Counted from the first letter of the stretch, positions 31,742-41,884 are shown. The stretch: DNA of 64,000 nt from an uncultured Prevotellaceae bacterium (GCA_902799905.1 CADCCB010000014.1:1-64000); one strand, 5' to 3'. Notes: generated by a model from the letters alone, not told the origin. Program-made: numbers and translations.

Positions 31742-34174
31742 TCAGATTGCAGTTTGTTGGGGTTCGCCCTCGGGGATGTTGGCTGGCGCGTCCTGTTGTG
31801 GGGCGGCATCGGCATCGGGGAGTTCGTCGTAGAGGAGTTTCTCGTCGTCATCCTCGTCGATGGTGTCGGTGGGCAGATAGTAGTAGCCGGTGCCCTGGTA
31901 CATGCTGCTGAGGATGGTGTTGTCGCGCAGTGGCGGGAACTTGCCACGATAGTGGGCAAAGAGCGGGTCGCCCAGCACGGACTGGAAGAACTGTCCGCAG
32001 ACGGGGAGTGCCGTGCGGCTGCCCTGTCCCAGTTGGCCGGTGCGGAAGTGGATGGCGCGGTATTCGCCGCCTACCCATGCACCGCAGACCAGTTGTGGCG
32101 AGACGCCCACGAACCAGGCATCAGAGTGGTTGTTGGAAGTGCCGGTCTTGCCGCCGAAGTCGGTGTCGGGGAACTGGTGGATGAAGGTCCAGAGGTTCAT
32201 GCTGGTGCCTCCGGGTTCGCGCAGTCCGCCCATGAGCATCTGCTGCATGAAGAAGGCGGAGCGGTAACTGATGGCCTGTTGCTGTTCGGTCGGGGCGGTG
32301 TAGATCTCTTTGCCGTCGCGGTCGAGGATGCGGGTGATGAGTATGGGCTTGTGGACCCTGCCGTCGTTGGCTACCGTCGAGTAGGCGTTGACCAGTTCCA
32401 ACAGGCTGACGTCGCTGGCTCCCAGTGCCAGTGAGGGTGTCTCGTCGAGTGTACTCTCGATACCCATCTTACGTGCCGTGCTGGCTATGCGGTCGATGCC
32501 CAGTTCCTGTCCCAGTTTGACGGCTATGGAGTTGATGCTCTGTGCGAAGGCCGACTTCAGCGTCATGTTGGCTCCCGTGAAATAGCCGTTGGCATTGGTG
32601 GGGGCCCATACTGTCTCCTGCTTGAGCACGGGGTCGTAGGTCTTCATGCTGAAGTAGGAGTCGACACGGCGGTCGCAGGGGGTCAGTCCCTGGTTCATAG
32701 CCTCGGTATAGACGAAAAGTTTGAAGGTGGAGCCAGGCTGTCGCTTGGCGGTCACCTTGTCGTATTGCCACGTGTTGAAGTCGAGGTCGCCCACCCAGGC
32801 TTTCACATGGCCGGTAGCCGGCTCGATGGCCACGAATCCGCAATGCATGAAATGCTCCATGTAGCGGATGGAGTCGAGGGTGCTCATCTCCGTCTCGACG
32901 GGCCCGTCGTAACTGAACAGTCGGACGGGGTGTGGCAGGTTGAGATAGTAGTCGATGGAGTCGGGCTGGTCGGGGAACTGGCGTTCGAGTCGCTTGTAGC
33001 AGGGCAGCCGCTTGGCGATGTTCTCTATGAAGTCTGGAATCTCGCGGTGACGCTCGTCCTGCCAGGGATTGGTGCGCCCCCAGTGGTCGTTGAACTTCTT
33101 CTGTATCTTCTGCATCTGTTCCCAGACGGCTTCCTCGGCATACCGCTGCATGCGGGTGTCGATGGTGGTGTAGATCTGCAGACCGTCGGTATAGATGTCG
33201 TAGCCGTTGTCGTCGCACCATTCCTTGAGATGGATCTTCACGGCCTCGCGGAAATAGTCGGCATCGCCGTCGTAGGCGTTCTCTACGTTGTAGTTGAGGG
33301 TCAGGGGCAGGGCTTTGAGGGAGTCGTAGGCCTCCTGGGTGAGGTGCCCGTGGGTGAGCATGTTGTTCAGCACCACGTTGCGGCGGCTGAGACTGTTGTC
33401 GGGATGGAGGCGCGGGTTATAGTAAGTGGTGGCCTTGAGCATACCGACGAGGACGGCAGCCTGCTCGGCTGTCAGGTCGGCCGGTGTGGTGTCGAAATAG
33501 GTTTTGCAGGCCGTCTTGATGCCGTAGGCGTTGGAGCCGAAGTCCACCGTGTTGGCATACATCGTGAGGATGTCCTCCTTGCTGAAGTAGTATTCCAGTT
33601 TGATGGCCGTGATCCACTCCTTGGTCTTCATGATGAGCATTTTCACGCCGGGGATGTTGCCCAGCAGACCAGTGGAGTACTCGGTTCGTACGCGAAAGAG
33701 GTTCTTGGCCAGTTGCTGGGTGATGGTCGAGGCACCGCGAGCCTCGTCGTGTACCACATAGTCTTTCAAGGCAGCACCGAAGGCTTGGAAGTCCACACCG
33801 AAGTGATGGAAGAACCGCTCGTCCTCCGTAGAGACGAGTGCTTCCCAGAACACCTTGTTCACCTCCTCGTACTTCACCGGGGTGCGGTTCTCGCTGAAAT
33901 ACTTGCCGATCATCACGCTGTCGGCACTATAGATCATCGATGCCTCAGCCGGGCGGGTGTTGATGATGGTGCTCATGCTGGGTGACTTGCCGAAGAGGCC
34001 CAGGAAGTTGATGTCGACGGCACCGAGGTAGAGCAGGAAACTCACCACAAGGGTGGCGGCTCCAGAGAGAATCTTGATGTACCAAGGCCTGCCCTTGAAC
34101 AGTCCGACATACCATCTGATGACTATCATGGGGGTGTGACAGATGAACGTGAGAATATGTTTCAGTCTATTCAT
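31742..34174 (-). CDS. Penicillin-binding protein 1A (transglycosylase/transpeptidase)
   Basis: This 810-residue class A penicillin-binding protein polymerises and cross-links peptidoglycan. A cytoplasmic tail and one membrane helix (ILSGAATLVVSFLLYLGAV) come first. The GT51 transglycosylase domain shows EDERFFHHFGVDFQAFGAAL and GASTITQQLAKNLF. The transpeptidase has Ser482 in PGSTFK, the SxN motif in QSINSIA and KTGTSNN. The C-terminal tail is acidic and Gln/Pro-rich (EDDDEKLLYDE). The gene overlaps miaA by 8 nt, so it is translated from the same transcript. Confidence 0.93.
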   Translation of the reverse strand: MNRLKHILTFICHTPMIVIRWYVGLFKGRPWYIKILSGAATLVVSFLLYLGAVDINFLGLFGKSPSMSTIINTRPAEASMIYSADSVMIGKYFSENRTPVKYEEVNKVFWEALVSTEDERFFHHFGVDFQAFGAALKDYVVHDEARGASTITQQLAKNLFRVRTEYSTGLLGNIPGVKMLIMKTKEWITAIKLEYYFSKEDILTMYANTVDFGSNAYGIKTACKTYFDTTPADLTAEQAAVLVGMLKATTYYNPRLHPDNSLSRRNVVLNNMLTHGHLTQEAYDSLKALPLTLNYNVENAYDGDADYFREAVKIHLKEWCDDNGYDIYTDGLQIYTTIDTRMQRYAEEAVWEQMQKIQKKFNDHWGRTNPWQDERHREIPDFIENIAKRLPCYKRLERQFPDQPDSIDYYLNLPHPVRLFSYDGPVETEMSTLDSIRYMEHFMHCGFVAIEPATGHVKAWVGDLDFNTWQYDKVTAKRQPGSTFKLFVYTEAMNQGLTPCDRRVDSYFSMKTYDPVLKQETVWAPTNANGYFTGANMTLKSAFAQSINSIAVKLGQELGIDRIASTARKMGIESTLDETPSLALGASDVSLLELVNAYSTVANDGRVHKPILITRILDRDGKEIYTAPTEQQQAISYRSAFFMQQMLMGGLREPGGTSMNLWTFIHQFPDTDFGGKTGTSNNHSDAWFVGVSPQLVCGAWVGGEYRAIHFRTGQLGQGSRTALPVCGQFFQSVLGDPLFAHYRGKFPPLRDNTILSSMYQGTGYYYLPTDTIDEDDDEKLLYDELPDADAAPQQDAPANIPEGEPQQTAI

Positions 34175-35069
34175 TGCTTTCTATGTGATTGATGATGAGC
34201 GACTGGTTCTCAGGTGAAAACCATGTAATGTTAGGGTCTTTCTTGAACCACGTCAGTTGCTTGCGGGCATAGCGGCGCGTGTTGCCCTTCATGCGCTCGA
34301 CGGCTTCGTCGAATGTCCATGTGCCGTCGAAATAGGTGAACAACTCCTTGTAGCCTACGGTGTTCAGGGCGTTGAGGTGACGCTGGGGATAGAGGTTGCG
34401 CGCCTCGTCGATGAGACCGTCGGCTATCATCTGGTCAACGCGCTTGTTGATGCGTTCGTAGATGATGTCGCGGGGGCGCGTCAGCGCAATCTTGACGATG
34501 CGGAAGGGGCGCTCCTTGCGCTCGTTCTTGCGAAACGAGGTGTAGGTGCGGCCAGTCATATGGCAGATCTCCAGGGCATGAACCACCCGTCGGGGGTTGC
34601 TCCTGTCGACAATGGCGTAGTGTTCGGGGTCGAGGACTTTCAGTTCCTCGCACAGTCGTTCCAGTCCTTCGTCAGCCAGCCGGCGCTTCATGGTGGCCCG
34701 TGTCTCGTCGTCGACGGTGGGTATGTCGTCGATGCCATTACATACGGCATCGATATACATCATGCTGCCACCGCTCATCAGGGCATAGTCGCTCTGCTGG
34801 AAGAGGGTGTCGAGCAGGTCCATCACCTGTTCTTCGTACATCGACGCGCTGTAGTACTCGTCGAGCGGCAGTATGCCAACAAAGTAGTGCCGCACCTGCC
34901 GAAGTTGGTCTTCGGTGGGCGCGGCAGTGCCTATTTTCAGATCGCGGTAGATTTGTCGGGAGTCGGCATTGATGATGGGGATGCCGTAGTGCTGGGCAAT
35001 GTCCAGACACAGGGCCGTCTTGCCAACGGCTGTCGGTCCTGTCACCACTATCAGCGTCTTACCATTCAT
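34167..35069 (-). CDS. miaA: tRNA dimethylallyltransferase
   Basis: This 300-residue enzyme adds a dimethylallyl group to A37 of tRNAs that read codons starting with U. The P-loop is VTGPTAVGKTAL; INADSRQIYRDLKIGTAAPT and MSGGSMMYIDAV are family signatures, and YARKQLTWFKKDPNITWF closes the protein. It lies between lpxA and the PBP1A gene; 20 nt separate it from lpxA. The region is one minus-strand operon from lpxD to PBP1A. Confidence 0.96.
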   Translation of the reverse strand: MNGKTLIVVTGPTAVGKTALCLDIAQHYGIPIINADSRQIYRDLKIGTAAPTEDQLRQVRHYFVGILPLDEYYSASMYEEQVMDLLDTLFQQSDYALMSGGSMMYIDAVCNGIDDIPTVDDETRATMKRRLADEGLERLCEELKVLDPEHYAIVDRSNPRRVVHALEICHMTGRTYTSFRKNERKERPFRIVKIALTRPRDIIYERINKRVDQMIADGLIDEARNLYPQRHLNALNTVGYKELFTYFDGTWTFDEAVERMKGNTRRYARKQLTWFKKDPNITWFSPENQSLIINHIESNE

Positions 35070-35089
35070 TCATGCTCTTCGCTCATGGT

Positions 35090-35860
35090 TCAACGAATGA
35101 CACCGCGTTTCGAGTTCTCAAAGAATGAGCAGATGTATTCCACCTCTTTCGAGTCGGGATACTTGGTGCGTGCCTCGGCGATGCCATCCTTGAGGATGCC
35201 CTGGGCATAGATGATGCGATAGGCATCGTGGATGGTCTCGATGGTCTCGTTGCTGAATCCGCGACGACGGAGTCCGATGAGGTTGACACCAGCAAAACGG
35301 ATGGGCTCCTTGCCAGCGATAACGTAGGGCGGGACATCCTGACTGGTGCGGGTGCCTCCCTGAATCATCACGTAGCCACCAATATTGTTGAACTGGTGGA
35401 CGAGCACCTCGGCAGAGATGATGGCAAAGTCATCGACGACCACTTCGCCTGCAAACTTCGTTGAGTTGCCGATGATGCAATGATTGCCAACGACGCAGTC
35501 GTGGGCTACATGCATGTTCTCCATCAGCAGGTTACCGTTGCCGATGACGGTCTTTCCCTTTGAGGCTGTACCACGGCTGATGGTCACGTTCTCGCGGATG
35601 GAGTTGTTGTCGCCAATCTCTGCTGTCGTAATCTCGCCCTGGAACTTCAGATCCTGGGGCTTGGTGGAAATGCTGGCTCCTGGGAAAAACTCGTTGCCAT
35701 TGCCGATGCGTGCACCCTCGTGTACGGTGACACTATTGAGGAAACGGTTGTTGTCACCGATGACCACATCCTTGCTGATCACGCAGAATGGTCCGATGAT
35801 GTTGCCGTCGCCCAGTTGTGCCTCAGGATCGACAATAGCCATTGGGTGTATCTGATTCAT
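35090..35860 (-). CDS. lpxA: UDP-N-acetylglucosamine acyltransferase
   Basis: This 256-residue trimeric enzyme performs the first step of lipid A synthesis by adding a hydroxyacyl chain to UDP-GlcNAc. The left-handed beta-helix hexapeptide repeats are obvious (IGPFCVISKDVVIGDNN, IGNGNLLMENMHVAHDCVVG); the catalytic His lies in HVAHDCVVGNHCIIGN. The C-terminal helical region has GLRRRGFS. It follows lpxC-fabZ by 6 nt. Confidence 0.96.
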   Translation of the reverse strand: MNQIHPMAIVDPEAQLGDGNIIGPFCVISKDVVIGDNNRFLNSVTVHEGARIGNGNEFFPGASISTKPQDLKFQGEITTAEIGDNNSIRENVTISRGTASKGKTVIGNGNLLMENMHVAHDCVVGNHCIIGNSTKFAGEVVVDDFAIISAEVLVHQFNNIGGYVMIQGGTRTSQDVPPYVIAGKEPIRFAGVNLIGLRRRGFSNETIETIHDAYRIIYAQGILKDGIAEARTKYPDSKEVEYICSFFENSKRGVIR

Positions 35861-35866
35861 ATTACT

Positions 35867-37249
35867 TTACTTGTTCTTGATGATTTGTGCAGTAAAGGTG
35901 GCTTCGGAAACGACCTTGTCGCCAACGAAGGCATAGCCGTGCATCGTGGAGATGCCGTGGCGCAGGGGACCCAGCAGTTCGACCTTGAAGATCAGGGTGT
36001 CGCCGGGAACGACCTTCTGGCGGAACTTCACGCCGTCGATCTTCATGAAGTAGGTGCTCCAGCGTTCGGGCTCTTCCACCGTGTTCAGCACCAGCAGGCC
36101 GCCGCACTGGGCCATAGCCTCGATTTGCAGTACGCCGGGCATGACGGGCTCCTGTGGGAAGTGTCCCTGGAAGAAGGGCTCGTTGGAGGTGATATTCTTC
36201 ACACCGACAATGCTAGTGGCACCAATCTCGATGACCTTGTCGACCAACTGCATGGGATAGCGGTGGGGCAGCAGTTCACGGATGCGGTTCACTTCCATGA
36301 CTGGCTCTTCATTGGGATCGTAGGCAGGAGCCTGGATTTCGTGCTTGCGAATCTCTTTGCGAATCTCGCGTGCGAACCTATTATTAATAGTATGTCCTGG
36401 ACGGGTGGCAATGATGCGGCCCTTGATGGGCTTGCCGATGAGGGCCATGTCGCCGATGATGTCGAGCAATTTGTGGCGTGTGCACTCGTTCTCCCACTGC
36501 AGGGGCTTGTGCTGGATATAGCCTAGGTCGGTGGCATCACGATGCTCCACATGCAGCATGTCGGCCAGCATGTCGAGACGCTCCTGGGTGGTCTGACGCT
36601 CGTAGATAACGATGGCATTGTCCAGGTCGCCACCCTTGATGAGGTCGGCCTGCAGCAGCGGCTCGATGTCACGAACGAAAACGAAGGTACGGGCGGGGGC
36701 TACCTCGGTGGCATACTTCGACACGTCGTCGATGGTAGCAAACTGGCTGTTGATGAACTTCGATTCGAAGGAGCACATCGTGGTGAGCGACATCTGCTCG
36801 TCGGGCAGGATGGTGATGCACGAACCCGTTGTCTCGTCCTTGATCTCAATCTTCTTGCGAATGACATACCAGTCTTTCGGGGCGTTCTGCTCCTCGGTGC
36901 CAATCTCCTGGATCTTCTCCACATACTTGATGGCAGAACCGTCGAGGATGGGGAATTCCGGTCCGTTCACTTGAATGAGACAGTTGTCTACTCCCAATGC
37001 ATAGAGAGCCGAGAGGGCGTGCTCAATGGTTGACACGCGGATGTCTCCCTTGCCAAGCACGGTGCCGCGCTGTGTGTCGACAACATTCTCGGCAATGGCA
37101 TCGATGACGGGTGTGCCATCAAGGTCGATGCGCTGGATTTTATAACCGTGATTCTCTGGAGCAGGGTTGAACGTCACCGTGAGACTCAACCCAGTATGCA
37201 AGCCTTTTCCACAAAGTGAAAAACTACCTTTCAGCGTTTTTTGCTTCAT
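35867..37249 (-). CDS. lpxC-fabZ: Bifunctional UDP-3-O-acyl-GlcNAc deacetylase / hydroxyacyl-ACP dehydratase
   Basis: This 460-residue protein is the LpxC-FabZ fusion typical of Bacteroidota. Residues about 1-300 are LpxC, the zinc deacetylase of lipid A synthesis, with TVSTIEH-type metal site STIEHALSAL, KLLDIIGDMALIG and GHTINNRFAREIR. Residues about 315-460 are FabZ, which removes water in fatty acid synthesis, with LPHRYPMQLVDKVIE and the active-site pattern HFPQEPVMPGVLQIEAMAQ. Fusion links the supply of hydroxyacyl chains with lipid A assembly. It starts 6 nt after lpxD. Confidence 0.97.
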   Translation of the reverse strand: MKQKTLKGSFSLCGKGLHTGLSLTVTFNPAPENHGYKIQRIDLDGTPVIDAIAENVVDTQRGTVLGKGDIRVSTIEHALSALYALGVDNCLIQVNGPEFPILDGSAIKYVEKIQEIGTEEQNAPKDWYVIRKKIEIKDETTGSCITILPDEQMSLTTMCSFESKFINSQFATIDDVSKYATEVAPARTFVFVRDIEPLLQADLIKGGDLDNAIVIYERQTTQERLDMLADMLHVEHRDATDLGYIQHKPLQWENECTRHKLLDIIGDMALIGKPIKGRIIATRPGHTINNRFAREIRKEIRKHEIQAPAYDPNEEPVMEVNRIRELLPHRYPMQLVDKVIEIGATSIVGVKNITSNEPFFQGHFPQEPVMPGVLQIEAMAQCGGLLVLNTVEEPERWSTYFMKIDGVKFRQKVVPGDTLIFKVELLGPLRHGISTMHGYAFVGDKVVSEATFTAQIIKNK

Positions 37250-37255
37250 ATATTT

Positions 37256-38293
37256 TTAGTTTTGTTTTGATTTCAATTCTGCCAGTTCCTTCTTCAGTTG
37301 GCTCAACTCCTTGTACATGTCGGGCAGGCGCTTCAGTACAGCCATCGACTTGAAGAACACCTTGGAGTCGATAGCAGGGGTGCCGATGAGTTGCTCGCCA
37401 CCCTTGGTGTTGCTGATGACGCCGGCCTGGGCTCCGATGAAGGTGCGGTCGGCCAGTTTGATATGGCCAGAGAAGCCTGCCTGTCCACCCACCATACACC
37501 AGGCTCCGATCTTCGTGCTGCCGGCCAGGCCTACCTGTGCCGACATGACGGTGTTCTCGCCAACCTCACAGTTGTGGGCCACCTGGATGAGATTGTCCAG
37601 TTTTACACCTTTATGGATGATGGTGGCATCCATGGTTGAGCGGTCTACACAGGTGTTGGCTCCGATTTCAACATCATCCTCGATGATGACGATGCCAATC
37701 TGGGGAATTTTATCGTAGCCTTCGGCATTGGGCGCAAAACCGAAGCCGTCGGCACCAATCACGCTGCCAGAATGGATGGTGACATGGTTGCCCAGACGGC
37801 ATCCCTGATAGATGGTCACGTTAGGATAGAACAGACAGTTGGCACCTATCTGAACATTATCGCCGATGACGGTATGGGGATAGATCTGAGTTCCGTCGCC
37901 TATGACAGTCCCATCACCGATACAGGCAAAAGCACCGATATAGACATCCTTGCCGATGGTTGCCTTGTGTGAGACGAAGGCCATGCTGTCGATGCCGCTC
38001 TTCTTGGGTTTGGCTGACTCATAGATCTGCAACAGTTTGGCCACAGCCTCGTAGGCATTGGACACCCTGATGAGGGTCGTGCTGACCTGCTGCTCCAGTT
38101 CAACATCATTGTTGATGAGAACGATGGTCGATTTCGTCTCGTATAGATAATGGGTATATTTGGGGTTCGAGAGGAAAGAGATGGCCCCCTCGTGACCTTC
38201 TTCAATCTTAGCAAACGTGTTAACGGTAGCGTTCTCGTTTCCCTCAATACGCCCACCGATAAGCCCGGCAATTTGTTTGGCTGTAAACTCCAT
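37256..38293 (-). CDS. lpxD: UDP-3-O-acylglucosamine N-acyltransferase
   Basis: This 345-residue acyltransferase carries out the third step of lipid A synthesis. The N-terminal uridine-binding domain ([16 protein letters not shown]) is followed by hexapeptide repeats ([20 protein letters not shown]) with the catalytic His in [14 protein letters not shown]. The C-terminus is a coiled-coil helix ([18 protein letters not shown]). I chose the start at 38293 (MEFTAKQ) over the open frame to 38323 because the -7 element at 38321 lies there. Confidence 0.96.
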   Translation of the reverse strand: MEFTAKQIAGLIGGRIEGNENATVNTFAKIEEGHEGAISFLSNPKYTHYLYETKSTIVLINNDVELEQQVSTTLIRVSNAYEAVAKLLQIYESAKPKKSGIDSMAFVSHKATIGKDVYIGAFACIGDGTVIGDGTQIYPHTVIGDNVQIGANCLFYPNVTIYQGCRLGNHVTIHSGSVIGADGFGFAPNAEGYDKIPQIGIVIIEDDVEIGANTCVDRSTMDATIIHKGVKLDNLIQVAHNCEVGENTVMSAQVGLAGSTKIGAWCMVGGQAGFSGHIKLADRTFIGAQAGVISNTKGGEQLIGTPAIDSKVFFKSMAVLKRLPDMYKELSQLKKELAELKSKQN

Positions 38294-38320
38294 ATCTTGA
38301 ATAAGTTTTCTTTTAGGATG

Positions 38321-38328
38321 CAAAGATA
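38321..38328 (-). promoter_or_regulatory. -7 element of the lpxD operon
   Basis: TATCTTTG on the minus strand, 27 nt before the lpxD start; it lies between the HD-hydrolase stop (38336) and lpxD. A -33 TTTG is not evident. Confidence 0.6.
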
Positions 38329-38335
38329 CGCATTT

Positions 38336-39559
38336 TTATTTAAAACGCTGATAACAGAGGTAATATTTTCGTATTTTTTTAGAAAGAAGAGCCACATTGA
38401 GCAGTTCTGAGGCCTCCGACACGTCTTTTATCGTGCCATCCTTGTACAAGACGTCGATGGAGTCGTCATCAACGGAATACATATCTTTTTGGATAGTATT
38501 GAGGCTTATCAGGTAGCGGGCATCTTCAAGACTGACGCCCACATGGGCGGCAATCTGGTGCTTCAGGTCTTCGATGTATTGCGGGTTGACAGGTTCGTCG
38601 TGGACCTCTACTTTGAAGATGTGGCGGTCGAGCATGTCGGTGGCCAGTGTTGCCAGGATTTTGTCGTCGGAATGCTTCCAGGCCTTCATGGCGCTCCAGA
38701 TGTCAGAATCGTCGAGTTCCTCGTACATCTGCAGAGCCTCTGGATGAAGGGCATACCAGTTGGCATCTACGTCGTTGTTGATGAAATAGGAGAGGGCCGG
38801 GGAGGCGAAAACTTGCTTCCCTTGTTTGGCAAGGTCCTTCGCCCTGGTGAGCATGTTGACCAGCACCTTCTCATAGGCTACGGCCGTCTTGTGGAGATAG
38901 ACCTGCCAGTACATCAGCCGTCGGGTGGTCAGGTAGTTCTCCAGCGAGTAGATGCCCTTATGCTCGACGACCAGCCTGTCGTCCACCACATTGAGCATCT
39001 TGATGATACGTGCCGACCCGATATTACCCTCGGTGACCCCAGTAAAGAAAGAGTCGCGCCGGAGATAGTCGAGACGGTCCATGTCGAGTTGTGATGAGAT
39101 GAGTTGGTGGAGGAAGCGCTTGGGATACTCGTCCTTGAAGATGGCAATGGCCAAATTGAGCCTGTCTCCGAGGTCGTGGTTGATCTGCTCCATCATCAGC
39201 AGGGAGATATCCTCGTGGGAGATGCCGCTGATGAGTGTGTTCTCCAGCACATGGGAGAAGGGGCCGTGGCCGATGTCATGCATGAGGATGGCGGCCTGTA
39301 CCGCCTCCGCTTCAGAGTCGAAGATGAACTGTCCCTTCTGCTGAAGGGAGAGGATGGCCTCGCTCATCAGGTGAAAAGCCCCCAGTGAATGCTGGAAGCG
39401 GGTGTGCCGGGCTCCTGGATAGACCACGGCAGCCAGCCCGAGTTGGTTGATGCGGTTCAGACGCTGGAAGAGGGGATGCCTGACGATGTCGTAGAGCAGC
39501 CCTCGCGGTATTTTGATAAAACCGAATACGGGATCATTGATAATCTTTGCGTCATTCAT
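38336..39559 (-). CDS. HD-domain phosphohydrolase
   Basis: This 407-residue cytoplasmic protein belongs to the dGTPase-like HD superfamily. The metal ligands are visible in ARHTRFQHSLGAFH, ILMHDIGHGPFSHV and the downstream DMDRLDYLRRDS. Such proteins hydrolyse nucleotides or are regulated by them; the substrate is not known. It lies directly upstream of lpxD (12 nt before its promoter), an arrangement frequent in Bacteroidales. Confidence 0.85.
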   Translation of the reverse strand: MNDAKIINDPVFGFIKIPRGLLYDIVRHPLFQRLNRINQLGLAAVVYPGARHTRFQHSLGAFHLMSEAILSLQQKGQFIFDSEAEAVQAAILMHDIGHGPFSHVLENTLISGISHEDISLLMMEQINHDLGDRLNLAIAIFKDEYPKRFLHQLISSQLDMDRLDYLRRDSFFTGVTEGNIGSARIIKMLNVVDDRLVVEHKGIYSLENYLTTRRLMYWQVYLHKTAVAYEKVLVNMLTRAKDLAKQGKQVFASPALSYFINNDVDANWYALHPEALQMYEELDDSDIWSAMKAWKHSDDKILATLATDMLDRHIFKVEVHDEPVNPQYIEDLKHQIAAHVGVSLEDARYLISLNTIQKDMYSVDDDSIDVLYKDGTIKDVSEASELLNVALLSKKIRKYYLCYQRFK

Positions 39560-39579
39560 AGCGACGATGTTTGTGCAAA

Positions 39580-39606
39580 GAAAGGTGGCGTGTCAGGCCA
39601 CCTTTC
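39580..39606 (-). terminator. Terminator between the EF-G-like gene and the HD-hydrolase gene
   Basis: GAAAGGTGGC (39580-39589) pairs with GCCACCTTTC (39597-39606); the minus strand continues TTTGC. It lies just past the EF-G-like stop at 39624. Confidence 0.75.
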
Positions 39607-39623
39607 TTTATTCATAAGGGAGA

Positions 39624-41783
39624 TTAATCTTCTTCCTTCAACTCTGCCTCGTGCTCCTTGATGAGCGCCTGCTGGATGTCGTTCGGTACCAGTTCGTAAC
39701 TGGCGAACTTCGTGCTGAACGAGGCGCGGCCGCCAGTGAGCGAACTCAGTGCGATAGAGTAACTGCTGAGTTCCTTCAGAGGAATCTTCGCATTGAGTTT
39801 CTGATAGCCTGCTTCAGAGTCCATACCCATGATGATGGCACGACGACCTTGCAGATCGCTCATGACATCACCCATGTAATCGGCAGGAACAAGGACTTCG
39901 AGGTCGTAGATAGGCTCAAGCACCTTGGGACCTGCCTCACGGAAGGCAGCAGAGAAGGCGTTGCGGGCAGCCAGCATGAATGACAACTCGTTGGAGTCGA
40001 CGGGGTGCATCTTACCATCATAGACGATCACGCGTACGTCGCGGGCATAAGAGCCGGTGAGGGGACCCTGCTCCATGCGCTGCATGATACCCTTGAGGAT
40101 GGCTGGCATGAAACGGAGGTCGATGGCACCGCCCACCACAGAGTTGATGAAGACGAGTTTGCCGCCCCATTCCAGGTCGATCTCTTCCTTGCCCTTGATG
40201 TTCATCTTGAACTCCTGGCCGTTGATGGTGAAACTGATGGGATCTTCCATGCCGTCGTAGTAAGGCTCGATGATCAGGTGAACCTCACCGAACTGACCAG
40301 AACCACCGGACTGCTTCTTGTGACGGTAGTCGGCACGTGCCATCTTCGAGATGGTCTCGCGGTATGGAATCTTCGGTTCCATGTATTCCACCTGAATCTT
40401 CTCGTTGTTCTCCATGCGCCACTTCAATGTGCGGAGGTGGAACTCACCCTGTCCGTGGACAATAATCTGACGCAACTCTTTCGACTGCTCAACTACCCAT
40501 GTGGGATCTTCCTGACGCATCTTGTTCAGGGCTGCCATCATCTTCTCCGTCTCGCTCTCGTTGACAGCCTTGATGGCACGTGAGAACTTGGAGTTAGGAT
40601 ACTTGATGAAGTCGAAGCGGTTCTCGGCATCCTTGCCATTCAGCGTGTTGCCGGTCTTCACATCCTTCAGTTTCACAGTGCAGCCGATGTCGCCGGCATT
40701 CAACTGGTCAACCTGTACACGGTTGGCACCGGCAGGAGAATAGAGCGTGCCGATGCGCTCCTTGGAGCCGCGGTCGATATTGGTCAGGTCGTCACCACTC
40801 TTCACAGAACCGCTCATCACTTTGAAGTAGGACACTTCGCCGATGTGAGGCTCGATGCCGGTCTTGAAGAAATAGAGTGATGTGGGGGCATTGGTGTCGG
40901 CAGGCACGTCCTTGCCGGCAACATTCTTGATGACGGGCATATCGCTGACAAAAGGTACCACGTTGCCGAGGAACTCCATCAAGCGGCGCACACCCATGTC
41001 CTTGCCAGAACATACACAGAAGACGGGGAAAATGCTACGGGTGACCAGACCCTTGCGGATGCCTTCGCGCATCTCATCTTCGGTCAGGTGCTCTTCCTCG
41101 AAGAATTTCTCCATCAGCGTGTCGTCGTTGGCTGCGGCTGCCTCTACCAGAGCGGCATGCATCTCATTGGCCTTGTCCATCTGGTCGGCAGGAATCTCCT
41201 CAATGATGGGAGCGCCACCTTCGGGCTTCCAGGAGTATTTCTTCATCAGCAGCACGTCGATGACGGCATTGAAGCCAGCACCTGTAGCGATGGGGTACTG
41301 AACGGGTACGCACTTAGAACCGTAGACCTCCTGTAACTGGGAGAGAATCTGGTCGAAATCGCAGTTGTCGCGATCCAACTGATTCACCAGGAATATAACG
41401 GGTTTCTGCAGTTTCTCGGTATTGCGGAAGGCATTCATCGTGCCAACCTCAGGACCATACTGGCCATTGACCAGAATGACAGCCTGATCGGTCACGTTGA
41501 GTGCTGTGATGGCACCACCTACAAAGTCATCGCTGCCCGGGCAGTCGATGATGTTCAGTTTCTTGTTGTTCCATTCAACATGGAAAACGGTTGAGAATAC
41601 AGAATAGCCATACTCCTGCTCCACGGGGAAGTAGTCGCTCATGGTGTTCTTACCCTCTACGGTGCCGCGGCGCTTGATGATGCCAGCCTCGTAAACCATT
41701 GCTTCGGCAAGAGTTGTCTTGCCGCTACCCGCACTGCCAATCAGTGCAATGTTCTTAATCTCACTAGTCTGATAAATCTTCAT
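39624..41783 (-). CDS. fusA2: EF-G-like factor with a degenerate GTPase centre (EF-G2 type)
   Basis: This 719-residue protein has the five-domain layout of elongation factor G, but its GTPase motifs are altered. The P-loop is GSAGSGKTTL (residues 16-25) instead of AHIDAGKTT. Switch II reads DCPGSDDF (80-87): Ser84 replaces the catalytic His of DTPGHVDF. G4 is NQLDRD instead of NKMDR. The switch I region, QEYGYSVFS, has lost the ERGITI pattern. In B. thetaiotaomicron, EF-G2 (BT2167) is an alternative factor that supports translation without GTP hydrolysis during carbon limitation; this protein fits that type by motif. Domains III-V (GGSGQFGEVHLIIEPY, EPIYDLEVLVPADYMGDVM) are normal. No TAnnTTTG is seen upstream, which suits an activator-dependent promoter. 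Confidence 0.88.
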   Translation of the reverse strand: MKIYQTSEIKNIALIGSAGSGKTTLAEAMVYEAGIIKRRGTVEGKNTMSDYFPVEQEYGYSVFSTVFHVEWNNKKLNIIDCPGSDDFVGGAITALNVTDQAVILVNGQYGPEVGTMNAFRNTEKLQKPVIFLVNQLDRDNCDFDQILSQLQEVYGSKCVPVQYPIATGAGFNAVIDVLLMKKYSWKPEGGAPIIEEIPADQMDKANEMHAALVEAAAANDDTLMEKFFEEEHLTEDEMREGIRKGLVTRSIFPVFCVCSGKDMGVRRLMEFLGNVVPFVSDMPVIKNVAGKDVPADTNAPTSLYFFKTGIEPHIGEVSYFKVMSGSVKSGDDLTNIDRGSKERIGTLYSPAGANRVQVDQLNAGDIGCTVKLKDVKTGNTLNGKDAENRFDFIKYPNSKFSRAIKAVNESETEKMMAALNKMRQEDPTWVVEQSKELRQIIVHGQGEFHLRTLKWRMENNEKIQVEYMEPKIPYRETISKMARADYRHKKQSGGSGQFGEVHLIIEPYYDGMEDPISFTINGQEFKMNIKGKEEIDLEWGGKLVFINSVVGGAIDLRFMPAILKGIMQRMEQGPLTGSYARDVRVIVYDGKMHPVDSNELSFMLAARNAFSAAFREAGPKVLEPIYDLEVLVPADYMGDVMSDLQGRRAIIMGMDSEAGYQKLNAKIPLKELSSYSIALSSLTGGRASFSTKFASYELVPNDIQQALIKEHEAELKEED

Positions 41784-41884
41784 GACATTTATAATTTTAG
41801 GTAATATTATTCAAAAGACGGCCCGAAATTAGTCATTTTTTGTCAAAACTCCAAAGAATTCTTTCAAATATTAAACAAAATTAG

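Noticed and set aside
32765..33985. A 406-residue plus-strand frame opposite the PBP1A gene
   Set aside because: Antisense to transglycosylase and transpeptidase motifs; composition is typical of a mirror frame.
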